DNA from: an uncultured Microbulbifer sp.
Lineage (GTDB): Bacteria; Pseudomonadota; Gammaproteobacteria; Pseudomonadales; Cellvibrionaceae
NCBI RefSeq assembly: GCF_947489355.1
Contig: NZ_CANLDD010000001.1
Coordinates: forward strand, 124,001-188,000
DNA length: 64,000 bases
Reading direction: 5' to 3'
In this document: one piece after another, positions 1 through 7,765 of the stretch
Numbering within the stretch: position 1 is the stretch's first letter
How the letters are laid out: each line of letters starts with the position of its first letter
Notes under the pieces: model-generated
The model's input: the letters and a program-made list of their open reading frames with translations, nothing else
What the model was told of the DNA's origin: nothing
Database searches by the model: none
Program-made: the position numbers and the translations under genes

Positions 1-61
1 AGCCACACCGCGCCCGTCGATAAACTGCCTCTCTGTTACAGCATCAAAGTTGCCCAACATA

Positions 62-499
62 ATGATTCACGTGTATGTGCTGACCAATCAGCACCAGCAG
101 TTCCTGAGTAAAAGTGGCGAATGGCTGGACGGCCGTGAGCCGAATAAACTGTTCCGCAGTGAGCACAAGGATGTCACCATCAACCAGATGTTCGAGGCCA
201 ATACCCGTGATGTCAGCCTGCGCATTGAGTTATTGCAGTGCGACCTGAACAATAAGGGCCAGCCCCTGATTCCGACAGAGGCGCTGGCAGATGCCTCAGG
301 CGCCGACCCCCAGGACGAGCCGGAAATTCCACCGGCGGCGCCGGAGGAAGTGCCCCCGCAGCACAATCCGGAACTGAACCCACAACCAGCGCCCGAGGTC
401 GCTCCGGAGCAGACACCCGAAGTCGTACCAGAGCCAACCCCGGTGGAAACGCCCGCACAACCCGACGAACATGTATCCAAGTCGGAATCGACCGCCTGA
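62..499 (+). CDS. Hypothetical protein with acidic Pro/Glu-rich tail
   Basis: I do not recognise a named family. Residues 1 to about 75 look like a small folded segment beginning MIHVYVLTNQ. From about residue 80 the protein is a low-complexity Pro/Glu/Ala tail with repeated PE-x-x-P motifs, probably disordered. There is no signal peptide or membrane segment. The frame is open to the left edge of the window and has a TTG at 50. ATG 62 is chosen because a strand-like segment starts there, but neither start has a clear ribosome binding site, so the gene could begin earlier or be cut by the window edge. It lies about 80 bp upstream of gshA on the same strand. Confidence 0.6.
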   Translation: MIHVYVLTNQHQQFLSKSGEWLDGREPNKLFRSEHKDVTINQMFEANTRDVSLRIELLQCDLNNKGQPLIPTEALADASGADPQDEPEIPPAAPEEVPPQHNPELNPQPAPEVAPEQTPEVVPEPTPVETPAQPDEHVSKSESTA

Positions 500-580
500 A
501 CAGCTGCGCTTTCAGCTCCGGCAAAAGCCACCTGACACAGCAACGAAAGAGCGCGTCCCGGAAGTACCAAGGAGATTCGA

Positions 581-2164
581 GTGCCTATTCCCCACCTAGC
601 CGCCCTGGCACAGGCCCAGCCTGTGCAACTGCTCAAGGGCATACGCCGCGGCCTGGAAAAAGAAAGCCTGCGGGTTGCCCGCGACGGTACCCTGGCACAG
701 ACGCCGCACGCGCAGACACTGGGCTCGGCGCTCACCCACGAGAGCATCACCACCGATTTTTCCGAAGCGCTGCTGGAGTTCATCACGCCGCCGGTAGCCA
801 CCCCGGAAGAGGCCCTGCGCATTCTTGATCGCATTCACCGATATACCTATAGTCAGATCGGCGATGAGCGTCTGTGGGTCAACAGCATGCCCTGTGCCAT
901 CGGCGCGGATAAGGATATTCCGGTGGCGCGCTACGGCGACTCTCACAGCGGCACCATGAAAACCATCTACCGCCTGGGCCTGGGGCTGCGCTATGGTCGT
1001 GCCATGCAGACCATCGCCGGCATTCACTACAATTTCTCCCTGCCCGACGGATTCTGGCTGTGGCTGCACGAGTTTGAAAACAGCAGCGAATCCCTGCGCA
1101 GCTTCAAAACCCGCCGCTACTTCGACCTGATTCGCAATTTCCGCCGCAACTACTGGCTGCTGATCTATCTGTTCGGCGCAGCTCCAGCGGTATGCTCTTC
1201 GTTTGTGGAGGGACGCCAGCACAAACTGGCGCCGTTCAACGAGGACAACCACACCCTGCATGCCCCTCACGCCACCTCGCTGCGCATGGGGGACCTGGGT
1301 TACAACAGTGATGTACAACAATCCCTGATTGTTTGCTACAACGACCTGCCAAGCTATCTATCCACCCTGTGCTCGGCCATCAGCTGCCCCTACGATCCCT
1401 ACCGGGCACTGGGTATAAAGGATGCAGAAGGCCACTACCAACAGCTATCCGCCGGCATACTGCAGATCGAAAATGAATTCTACTCGCCCATCCGTCCCAA
1501 AAACCCGACCCAACGCGGCGAGACGGCGCTGTCTGCACTGAACAATCGCGGCGTCGAATATGTCGAGGTGCGCTGCCTTGACCTGAATCCCTTTACCCCT
1601 CTCGGCATCGATGCTCAGCAAATGCGCTTTCTCGACAGTTTCCTGTTGCACTGCCTGCTGACACACAGCCCCAAAGCCAGCGATGCCGACTACCGAGCCA
1701 CCCAGGAAAACCAACAGCGCATCGTCTATCGCGGCAACGAGACGCAATTGCCGTTAAACCACAATGGAAATACACGCGCCCTCGGCGATTGGGCTCTCCA
1801 ACTGCTCGGGGAAATAGACACCGTTGCCGGGCTGCTCGACAGCGCCTGGGACGGCGATCAGCACCGCAGCGCCGTGGGTATACAGCGCGCCAAGGTCCTT
1901 GGCGAGACGCCCACGCCGTCACAACAGATACTGGCGGAATTGGAGACGCAGCAGCTGAATTTCTTCCAGTGGGCCATGGAAAAAGCCGAACAGCACCGCC
2001 GCTATTTTCTCGACCGCCCACTCAATAGCGACGCAGTACGCGAGTTCTCCCGCTTGGCAGAGGACTCTTTGCTCAGGCAGAAGCAGGTGGAAATAGACGA
2101 TAAAGGTTCTTTTGAAGACTTTCTCAGCCACTACTACGCGCAATACCTCTGTTGCCAGGACTAG
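581..2164 (+). CDS. gshA: Glutamate-cysteine ligase
   Basis: Catalyses ATP-dependent joining of L-glutamate and L-cysteine, the first and rate-limiting step of cytosolic glutathione synthesis. At 527 aa it matches the E. coli-type (class I) enzyme of about 518 aa. Recognisable blocks are the N-terminal GLEKESLRV, DFSEALLEFITPP around residue 65, SGTMKTIYRLGLGLRYGRAM around 125-145, and EVRCLDLNPFTPLGID around 330. It starts with GTG, preceded by AAGGAG six bases upstream, which decides the start. acpH follows after about 50 bp and dsbB overlaps acpH, so the three probably form one operon; the disulfide/thiol theme links gshA and dsbB. Identification is firm. Confidence 0.97.
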   Translation: MPIPHLAALAQAQPVQLLKGIRRGLEKESLRVARDGTLAQTPHAQTLGSALTHESITTDFSEALLEFITPPVATPEEALRILDRIHRYTYSQIGDERLWVNSMPCAIGADKDIPVARYGDSHSGTMKTIYRLGLGLRYGRAMQTIAGIHYNFSLPDGFWLWLHEFENSSESLRSFKTRRYFDLIRNFRRNYWLLIYLFGAAPAVCSSFVEGRQHKLAPFNEDNHTLHAPHATSLRMGDLGYNSDVQQSLIVCYNDLPSYLSTLCSAISCPYDPYRALGIKDAEGHYQQLSAGILQIENEFYSPIRPKNPTQRGETALSALNNRGVEYVEVRCLDLNPFTPLGIDAQQMRFLDSFLLHCLLTHSPKASDADYRATQENQQRIVYRGNETQLPLNHNGNTRALGDWALQLLGEIDTVAGLLDSAWDGDQHRSAVGIQRAKVLGETPTPSQQILAELETQQLNFFQWAMEKAEQHRRYFLDRPLNSDAVREFSRLAEDSLLRQKQVEIDDKGSFEDFLSHYYAQYLCCQD

Positions 2165-2214
2165 TGGCGACTGGCACCGGGTGAGGCGCCAATGAGCCAC
2201 TTGCGGATAGCGCC

Positions 2215-2817
2215 ATGAACTATCTGGCACACCTGCTGCTCTCCGGACCCGAGGCGCGCTGGCGCCTTGGCGGCCTGCTGGGCGACTTTGTCAAAGGCCC
2301 GTTAAATGGCGAGCGGCCAGCAGCCATTGAAGCGGGAATACGGCTGCACCGCCGTATCGATGCCGCGACCGGAACCCACGCCGCCTATCGCGATGCGCTG
2401 AAGGTGTCGGACCCCGGGTGGCGCCGCTACGCCGGCATTGCCCTGGATATCTGGTTCGACCACCTGCTGGCACAGAACTGGCGCCAGTGGCACCCTCTTG
2501 ATTTGGAGGACTTCTGCGCCGGGTGCTGGAGAGACTTTCGCAGCGACAGCCGGTATATTCCCCCCCATGCAAGGGCATTTATGGCGCGTGCGGAGCAATT
2601 TAAACTCCTGCAGAGCTACCGCGAGGAGCGGGTGGTCGGCCTTACCCTGGAGCGTGTCGGGCAACGCCTGCGCCACCCGGTCGCCCTGCAGGAGATGCTG
2701 CCCGAGCTGAACGCCGGGCGGGAACAACTGGAACACAATTTCAACGCATTACTGACCGACTTGAATCTCGAAGCCGCCCGGTTTCGGCAGCACTATTCAG
2801 GACCTGATAAGCCATGA
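2215..2817 (+). CDS. acpH: Acyl carrier protein phosphodiesterase
   Basis: Removes the 4'-phosphopantetheine arm from acyl carrier protein, turning holo-ACP back to apo-ACP in the cytosol. The 200-aa length matches the AcpH/DUF479 family (E. coli 193 aa). Characteristic blocks are MNYLAHLLLSGP at the N terminus, GGLLGDFVKG near residue 22, IRLHRRIDAATGTH near 45 with the His/Asp residues typical of this HD-like fold, and the helix with IALDIWFDHLLAQNW near 80. The ATG at 2215 begins the conserved N terminus. Its stop overlaps the dsbB start (ATGA), indicating translational coupling. Confidence 0.93.
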   Translation: MNYLAHLLLSGPEARWRLGGLLGDFVKGPLNGERPAAIEAGIRLHRRIDAATGTHAAYRDALKVSDPGWRRYAGIALDIWFDHLLAQNWRQWHPLDLEDFCAGCWRDFRSDSRYIPPHARAFMARAEQFKLLQSYREERVVGLTLERVGQRLRHPVALQEMLPELNAGREQLEHNFNALLTDLNLEAARFRQHYSGPDKP

Positions 2818-3305
2818 TATTACCCAACCCGCGCATTACTTTTCTGCTGGTTTTCCTATTCGTTGTTTTTCTACTCGGCTTCGCCTTTTACCTGGAATAC
2901 GCGCACGGCCTGGAGCCGTGCAAGCTGTGTATCACCCAAAGGGTGATGCTGCTCGGTGTTGGGCTGGTCTCTCTGATCGCCTTTCTACACAATCCCGATA
3001 CCATCGGCAGGCGCGTTTACGGGCTTTTGGTCTCCATCTGGGCGCTGGGTGGGCTCTACTTCGCCGGCCGCCAGCTGTGGCTGCAGTCCCTGCCGGAAGA
3101 CCAGGTGCCCGCCTGTGGTCCCGGTATCAGCTATATGCTCGAAGCCTTCCCTGTGGCCGATGTACTCGGGGCGCTGCTCACCGGTGACGGTAACTGCGCC
3201 GAGGTGCTGTGGACCATGATGGGGCTGAGTATTCCAGGCTGGTCCGCCCTTGGCTTTACCGGGCTGGTCCTGTTTGGCGCCTGGCAGGCATTTCGTAAAC
3301 CCTGA
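2814..3305 (+). CDS. dsbB: Disulfide bond formation protein B
   Basis: Inner-membrane quinone reductase that reoxidises DsbA. The 163-aa protein shows four hydrophobic segments (about 8-27, 43-62, 68-88 and 140-160). It has both redox cysteine pairs: CKLC at about residue 37-40 in the first periplasmic loop, and a second pair, PACGPG and DGNCAE, in the second loop. The start codon overlaps the acpH stop as ATGA. In Pseudomonas a dsbB paralogue (dsbH) also sits next to algQ, which agrees with the neighbourhood here. The next intact gene downstream on this strand, rsd, is separated by the decayed lrgA/lrgB remnants. Confidence 0.95.
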   Translation: MILPNPRITFLLVFLFVVFLLGFAFYLEYAHGLEPCKLCITQRVMLLGVGLVSLIAFLHNPDTIGRRVYGLLVSIWALGGLYFAGRQLWLQSLPEDQVPACGPGISYMLEAFPVADVLGALLTGDGNCAEVLWTMMGLSIPGWSALGFTGLVLFGAWQAFRKP

Positions 3306-3370
3306 CAACAACCGGTGGCAAGCGAGCCGTCCCAGGGAGATGGCTCCACTCGCTCCGTGCAACAAAAACC

Positions 3371-3697
3371 CAATGGCTGGGCGGCGCCGTCATCCTGTTT
3401 GGATGTAAGCGCCCCGGCTGCCTCCTCAGCGACACGTCTTCCCTGCCCTTACCCGGCGCAGTCGCGGGCTTGCTGCGCCTGCTGTTTGGTTTAATGCTCT
3501 ATGACCGCCCCCCCCAGACTGGCCGGGATCAGCACACCGCTACCCTACCTGTTACCCCTGTTATTTTTGCCTGCTACAGTGGGCGTTTTTCTCTGCATAA
3601 CCTGAGGATCTCGGACAGGTTCACCCTGATCAGCCTGACCCTGGGGGCCCTGCTGCTGCAAAAATGTCTGCCGGCGGGGCGGGACAGGCGTGACTGA
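3371..3697 (+). pseudogene. lrgA: Decayed LrgA/CidA holin-like protein
   Basis: Translation from 3371 reads WLGGAVILFG...LPLPGAVAGLLRLLFGLMLYD, matching the LrgA/CidA pattern of a first membrane helix, then LPLPG-x-V-x-G-x-LLL. A run of eight C at about 3507-3514 breaks the frame. The family's next block, LLPLLFLPATVGVF, continues in a neighbouring frame from about 3540 and ends in TGA. A last hydrophobic piece (LISLTLGALLL) returns in the first frame. LrgA/CidA proteins modulate murein hydrolases and autolysis together with LrgB. Two frame changes and lost segments make a working product unlikely. A sequencing error in the C run could explain one change but not both. Confidence 0.7.
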
Positions 3698-3969
3698 GCT
3701 TTTACACGGCCCCCTATTTGCCCTGAGCCTGGGGGCATTTTTACTCGGCGTGGCCCTGTACCGGCATATTACCACGGTACTTTTGCACCCCATTGTTACC
3801 GCCAGCCTGGCCGTGGTGGCGGTGCTGGATATTCTGGACATCAACGCTCACGCTGTCGACACTGCGCGCGCTGGAGATCAGTGCGCGGTGCGGTGGCTTT
3901 GCCGCACTCGCCACAGGACTCTGCGGCGCAATCACTGCCATAATACTGCCACTGATTATCGGTTTTAAT
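3690..3969 (+). pseudogene. lrgB: Decayed LrgB-family membrane protein
   Basis: The first 50 codons (LFALSLGAFLLGVALYR...LLHPIVTASLAVVAVLDIL) match the N-terminal helices of LrgB/CidB. About 3853 onward, in another frame, LSTLRALEISARCGGFAAL followed by ATGLCGAITAIILPLIIGF matches the last 40 residues of the same family. The roughly 130-residue middle of LrgB is missing, so this is an internal deletion plus frame change. The start overlaps the lrgA remnant by a few bases, as in intact lrgAB operons. It lies between dsbB and rsd in what is otherwise conserved synteny. Confidence 0.72.
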
Positions 3970-4137
3970 TAGCCCAGTGCTGCGCGCAGACAATGACCTG
4001 CCTGCGTGTCCGTCTTCTGGCGTGGTTTGTGCTCTTCGCCTTGCTGCCGGCGGAGGAATCCCTTATCTTGGCGGGGCCTTCGGAACCGGCAATAAAGCTG
4101 GTTACAGCGGCAAGAGTGACAAAAGGATATCCTGGAA

Positions 4138-4596
4138 ATGCTGGAAAATTGTAAATCGGCGCGCGAACGCTGGGGCGGTGTCAGCGAAATTATCGACCGA
4201 TGGCTTCAATCGCGGCAAACTCTGCTGGTGAGCTTTTACCACCTTTTGGAAAAAAAGGAATTCAGTGAGCGTGACCTGGACACCGAAGGCAAGGTGCGCC
4301 AGCTGTGCCAACTGTTGGTGGATTACGTTTCAGCCGGTCACTTTGAAGTCTACGAACAATTGATGCGCGAAGGGCAGGCGTTTGACGACAAGCAGGGACT
4401 GCAGAAAGCGCATGAACTCTATCGGGATATAGATGCCACAACGGATATCGCTGTCGACTTCAATGACAAGTATCTGGAGACCGACGACCTGTCCAGCCTG
4501 GACCCGGATCTGTCTCAACTGGGCGAGGCCCTGGAAACCCGCTTCAGTTCAGAAGACCGGATGATCGCCCTGCTGCACACCGCACACAAAAACTAG
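4138..4596 (+). CDS. rsd: Rsd/AlgQ anti-sigma-70 regulator
   Basis: Binds the housekeeping sigma factor (region 4) and shifts RNA polymerase use in stationary phase; the Pseudomonas orthologue AlgQ also influences alginate production. The 152-aa protein has the family features: MLENCKSARERWGGVSEIIDR at its start (21 residues, the usual Rsd opening), an all-helical fold, and the FEVYEQLMREG helix near residue 75. The start at ATG 4138 lies about 6 bases after AAAAGGA. It has its own terminator at 4614. The position between dsbB and the convergent FKBP gene matches the Pseudomonas order. Confidence 0.93.
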   Translation: MLENCKSARERWGGVSEIIDRWLQSRQTLLVSFYHLLEKKEFSERDLDTEGKVRQLCQLLVDYVSAGHFEVYEQLMREGQAFDDKQGLQKAHELYRDIDATTDIAVDFNDKYLETDDLSSLDPDLSQLGEALETRFSSEDRMIALLHTAHKN

Positions 4597-4613
4597 CCTG
4601 TCCCAGACCGGAG

Positions 4614-4641
4614 CACCGTGATCGCACGGTGTTTGCCCTTT
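4614..4641 (+). terminator. Rho-independent terminator of rsd
   Basis: Perfect 7-bp stem CACCGTG/CACGGTG with an ATCG loop, followed by TTTGCCCTTTT. It lies 18 bases after the rsd stop codon. Confidence 0.8.
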
Positions 4642-4723
4642 TCTCGCATTTACCCCACTCCCAGGCAGCCACAAATAGCCGTGGCTGTCATCCAGGCCAT
4701 ATCGATTAATCCACCGCCAGCGA

Positions 4724-4750
4724 AAAGGGGCGCCCTATGGACGCCCCTGT
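4724..4750 (-). terminator. Rho-independent terminator of the FKBP gene
   Basis: Read on the minus strand, AGGGGCG and CGCCCCT form a 7-bp stem around a 9-base loop, followed by TTTT. It lies just beyond the stop codon of the FKBP gene and faces the rsd terminator. Confidence 0.75.
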
Positions 4751-4773
4751 TAAGTAAAGTCCCGATAGTCAGA

Positions 4774-5565
4774 TCACTCAGACTGCGGTTCACTTTTTTT
4801 GTTTTCTTCGCTTTTCTCGGACGCCTCATCACCTGCAACATTGGCTTTGTGGAGCTCCACCTCAAAAATCAAAGTCGCATTGGGGCCAATCTTGCCACCG
4901 GCACCGCCCGGGCCATAGGCGAGTTCAGAGGGAATATAAAGCTCCCACTTAGAACCCTCTTTCATCAGCTGCAGGGCTTCGGTCCACCCTTTGATCACAC
5001 CGTTGACCGGGAACTGAACCGGCTCACCGCGGGCATAAGAGCTGTCGAATTCCTCACCATTGAGCAGGGTGCCCTTGTAGTCCACCTCAACCGTACTGTC
5101 GGCGCTGGGGGTATTGCCAGAGCCTTCGGTAATCACTTTGTACTGAAGGCCGGAATCGGTGGTGGTAACACCGTCCTTCTTGGCGTTCTCAGCAAGGAAA
5201 ACCTCGCCTTCTTTCAGGTTTTTCTCTGCAGTTTCTTTAAATTCTTTCTCTTGTTGAGCCAGCATTTCCTGCTGCTTCTTTTGCATTTTTTCCTGGAAGG
5301 CGGCGATGGTCTGCTGCTTCTCTTCATCGGATAGGCGCGGTTCGCGGTCACTGGCGGCATCCTCGAGCGCCATCAACACCACCTGCGGGTCCAGCTTTAC
5401 ATCCTGGGACTGAAGGCGCTTGGCCATATCCTCGGCAATGATATAGCTGACCTTCTTCTCCTGGGTGTCCAGGGCAACTTCTTTTTCTTGCTTGGCCCCC
5501 TGCTTGTCACAGCCGGTCAGCACCAGGCCAAGGGCAATTGCTGCAGCCAAAGGGTATTTATTCAT
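4774..5565 (-). CDS. FKBP-type peptidyl-prolyl isomerase, lipoprotein (FkpA/Mip type)
   Basis: Catalyses cis-trans isomerisation of prolyl bonds in the periplasm and assists folding of secreted proteins. The chosen ATG gives [19 protein letters not shown], a signal sequence with lipobox LTGC; the longer reading frame adds 21 residues that would spoil it. Residues about 30-130 form the charged, helical FKBP N-terminal dimerisation domain ([14 protein letters not shown]...), with a [14 protein letters not shown] coiled-coil stretch. The C-terminal catalytic domain has [41 protein letters not shown] and [12 protein letters not shown] Lys/Glu/Ser-rich tail follows. It is the neighbour of algQ and algP, as in Pseudomonas. 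Confidence 0.95.
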   Translation of the reverse strand: MNKYPLAAAIALGLVLTGCDKQGAKQEKEVALDTQEKKVSYIIAEDMAKRLQSQDVKLDPQVVLMALEDAASDREPRLSDEEKQQTIAAFQEKMQKKQQEMLAQQEKEFKETAEKNLKEGEVFLAENAKKDGVTTTDSGLQYKVITEGSGNTPSADSTVEVDYKGTLLNGEEFDSSYARGEPVQFPVNGVIKGWTEALQLMKEGSKWELYIPSELAYGPGGAGGKIGPNATLIFEVELHKANVAGDEASEKSEENKKSEPQSE

Positions 5566-6036
5566 GGGTGTTGTCTCTTTGTCCGTATTGCGTTTATGGA
5601 TTCGCGCTTGACCTTGGCCCAACGCCATCGGCGGTTTCCCAAGCGTCCCTGTATCGGCCCGAAGCCGCTAGGCGCACCTTTTCCACCGGTGCGCACAAGT
5701 CTAACCCAAGGCGACTCCCAGTGCATACCGCAGACGCGCACACTGTGCTGGACACCACACCCCCCCGAGGGTTCCGGTTGCGCCTGCCCACCGGGTTATG
5801 CTTGCCAAAATGAAAGGCCTGCGCTTTTTTCACTGCGTTCGGCATACATTTTTTTTATAAACAGCGCTATTATCAGTCACTCACCGGTAGTTGTTCCGGA
5901 CTGTTAGAGATTCTTTCCGGTTTCGGAGCGATGCACAGTGCGCACGCCGCTACTTGAGCGACGTCGTTCGTGTTTAGGCAAGGCAAGTGCACTGCCCGGA
6001 TGTGCCAATCGATAATAAACGTCAGGACATTTACTC

Positions 6037-6933
6037 ATGGCTGCCAAACGAAAAGCTGTCAATCCGGTCGCAGAACTGGAAGCTCAAATTTCCAAACTCA
6101 CTGTAAAGCTGGATAAAGCCCGCAACAAAAAGGTTACCGATGCCGAAAAAGCGGTTTTAAAGGCCGGAAAGGCTTTGACCACGGCAAAAGACAAACTGGC
6201 CGGGGCCAAGGCCAAACTCACCGGCGCCCGCACCGCGGCCAGGGCTACCAAGACCGCCGCTACGCAAAAGCGGCTCGATAGCGCCAAAGCCAATGTCGAG
6301 AAGTTCAGCGAAGCGCTGCGACTCGCCAGGGCCTCTATGGCGGAAGCAAAAGCGTTGCAAACCCGGGCGAAAGCTGAGCGCAAGGCAGCCGAGACCGTGC
6401 GCAAAGCCGCAGCCACAGCGGAGAAACAGCTTGGCAAGGCCCGGCCTAAGGGCAAGGCCAAGCAATCCACGCCGGTGAAGAAAGCCACGGCAAAAACCAC
6501 CGTCAAAGCCGCTAAAACCACTGGCGCAAAGCCCGCCAAAAAAGCCGTCGCCAAAAAACCCGTTGAGAAAAACACCGGAGCGCGCAAGGCTGTGGCAAAG
6601 AGTGCGGCGCCCAAAGCGAAAAAGCCGGTAACCAAGACCGAAAAGTCAGCACCACCGGTGAAAAAAGTTACCAAACCCACCGCCAGCAAAGCGGCTGCCC
6701 CCAAACCCAAAGCACCGGCAAAGCCCGCGAAAGTAGAAAAATCGCCGAGTGAAAAGCCCAAGCCGACCGAACCCGGTCAAGCGTCGGTACTGCAAAAGGC
6801 CAAGCCCGATGTGGAAGCTATCGCTACCCCCAAGCAGGAAATGCCGTTGGAATCCACTCCCCCGACGCCAGGCATTACGCCAGCTACTCCTGCCAACAGC
6901 CTGTTTTCCGCTGAAGAGCGCAGCAGTGAGTAA
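6037..6933 (+). CDS. algP: AlgP-like histone H1-type DNA-binding protein
   Basis: A 298-aa very basic protein. Residues 1-145 are helical and heptad-like with an Ala/Lys pattern. From about 145 come repeated KPAA/KKAVAK-type Lys-Ala-Pro repeats resembling eukaryotic histone H1 tails, and the last 60 residues turn acidic and Pro-rich. In Pseudomonas AlgP (AlgR3) such a protein binds DNA and affects alginate gene expression. The name here rests on composition plus exact synteny (algQ, FKBP gene, algP, ABC ATPase), because low-complexity sequence alone is weak evidence. The ATG at 6037 follows an AGGA about ten bases upstream. Confidence 0.82.
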   Translation: MAAKRKAVNPVAELEAQISKLTVKLDKARNKKVTDAEKAVLKAGKALTTAKDKLAGAKAKLTGARTAARATKTAATQKRLDSAKANVEKFSEALRLARASMAEAKALQTRAKAERKAAETVRKAAATAEKQLGKARPKGKAKQSTPVKKATAKTTVKAAKTTGAKPAKKAVAKKPVEKNTGARKAVAKSAAPKAKKPVTKTEKSAPPVKKVTKPTASKAAAPKPKAPAKPAKVEKSPSEKPKPTEPGQASVLQKAKPDVEAIATPKQEMPLESTPPTPGITPATPANSLFSAEERSSE

Positions 6934-7154
6934 TTTATCCGCATAGGTCAACCCGGCCCTGTTGGTCAATTGAACGCCACCTCAGAGAGGACGCAAACGC
7001 CAAACAACTGTTGCGCTTGTGCGCCTCCCCGGGGTGCTGGCCGGCGGCGGACTATCCCGACGCTTTGTAATATTCCGGCAATCCTTTTATTCAACCGCTC
7101 TGATTGCCCAAGGCACATCCCACACACTGCTTTGGCAGCCAGGGAGAAGAGGGC

Positions 7155-7655
7155 TCACCCAGCATCCAGGTCTTCCGAGCTTGCCAGATAGCTTTCTATC
7201 AGGCTCGCCCAGCGGGCCTGTTCTTTTTCTAGCAGACCGTATTGATGAGCGGCCAACTCCAGAGCCGGGCGATCACCAGGCCAATCCCCGACGCAGTTTG
7301 TCCACAGCATTGCCAGTTGCAAGCGCTCCAGTTTGAGTTCGTAGCGCTTGCACATCCCATAGAGCCCCAGAGTATAGGGGCGCAGATGGCCCAGCAGACG
7401 GCGCAAATGACGCAGGCTGCGAATCATTGATCGCCTCGGTGCCAAACTGCGATCGACCACACACCAGCGCTCATCACTCAACTGGTGCCCACAGACAGCG
7501 GCATAGCTCGCCCATAACATCATACATATGTCAGCACCCCGCCTGTCCTGACAATCGAGCAGGAAGCTTTCCACATCATTGTGGCGATAAAATACCAGGC
7601 TGAACTGCCATAGGGGATTTTTCTGCAGGGGAGATGGAGGTGCGGTTTGTGTCAC
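7155..7655 (-). CDS. TIGR02444/DUF2390 family protein
   Basis: A 166-aa cytosolic protein of unknown function. The family signature is visible at the N terminus (NPLWQFSLVFYRHNDVESFLL), then CQDRRGADICMMLWASY, then the Arg-rich helix RSLRHLRRLL and YELKLERLQLAML. An upstream extension of 33 codons in the same frame lacks family character; the GTG at 7655 is preferred, with GGGGA about eight bases before it. The gene is divergent from the ABC-F gene with about 110 bp between them. This pairing is frequent in Pseudomonas relatives, but no role is known. Confidence 0.85.
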   Translation of the reverse strand: MTQTAPPSPLQKNPLWQFSLVFYRHNDVESFLLDCQDRRGADICMMLWASYAAVCGHQLSDERWCVVDRSLAPRRSMIRSLRHLRRLLGHLRPYTLGLYGMCKRYELKLERLQLAMLWTNCVGDWPGDRPALELAAHQYGLLEKEQARWASLIESYLASSEDLDAG

Positions 7656-7765
7656 GTTAAAATCCCCACTTCTTTTCGACTGGCGCCTTCTTAAGAGGGC
7701 AGCGGTTATGCCCGATTCCGCCGAATAGGCTAGCATCCATCGGCCTGTTTCCATGAGGTTTTTCA

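Noticed and set aside
3470-3968. Two small genes of 75 and 92 codons after dsbB
   Set aside because: Their hydrophobic pieces align with parts of LrgA and LrgB in changing frames, so they are remnants rather than independent genes.
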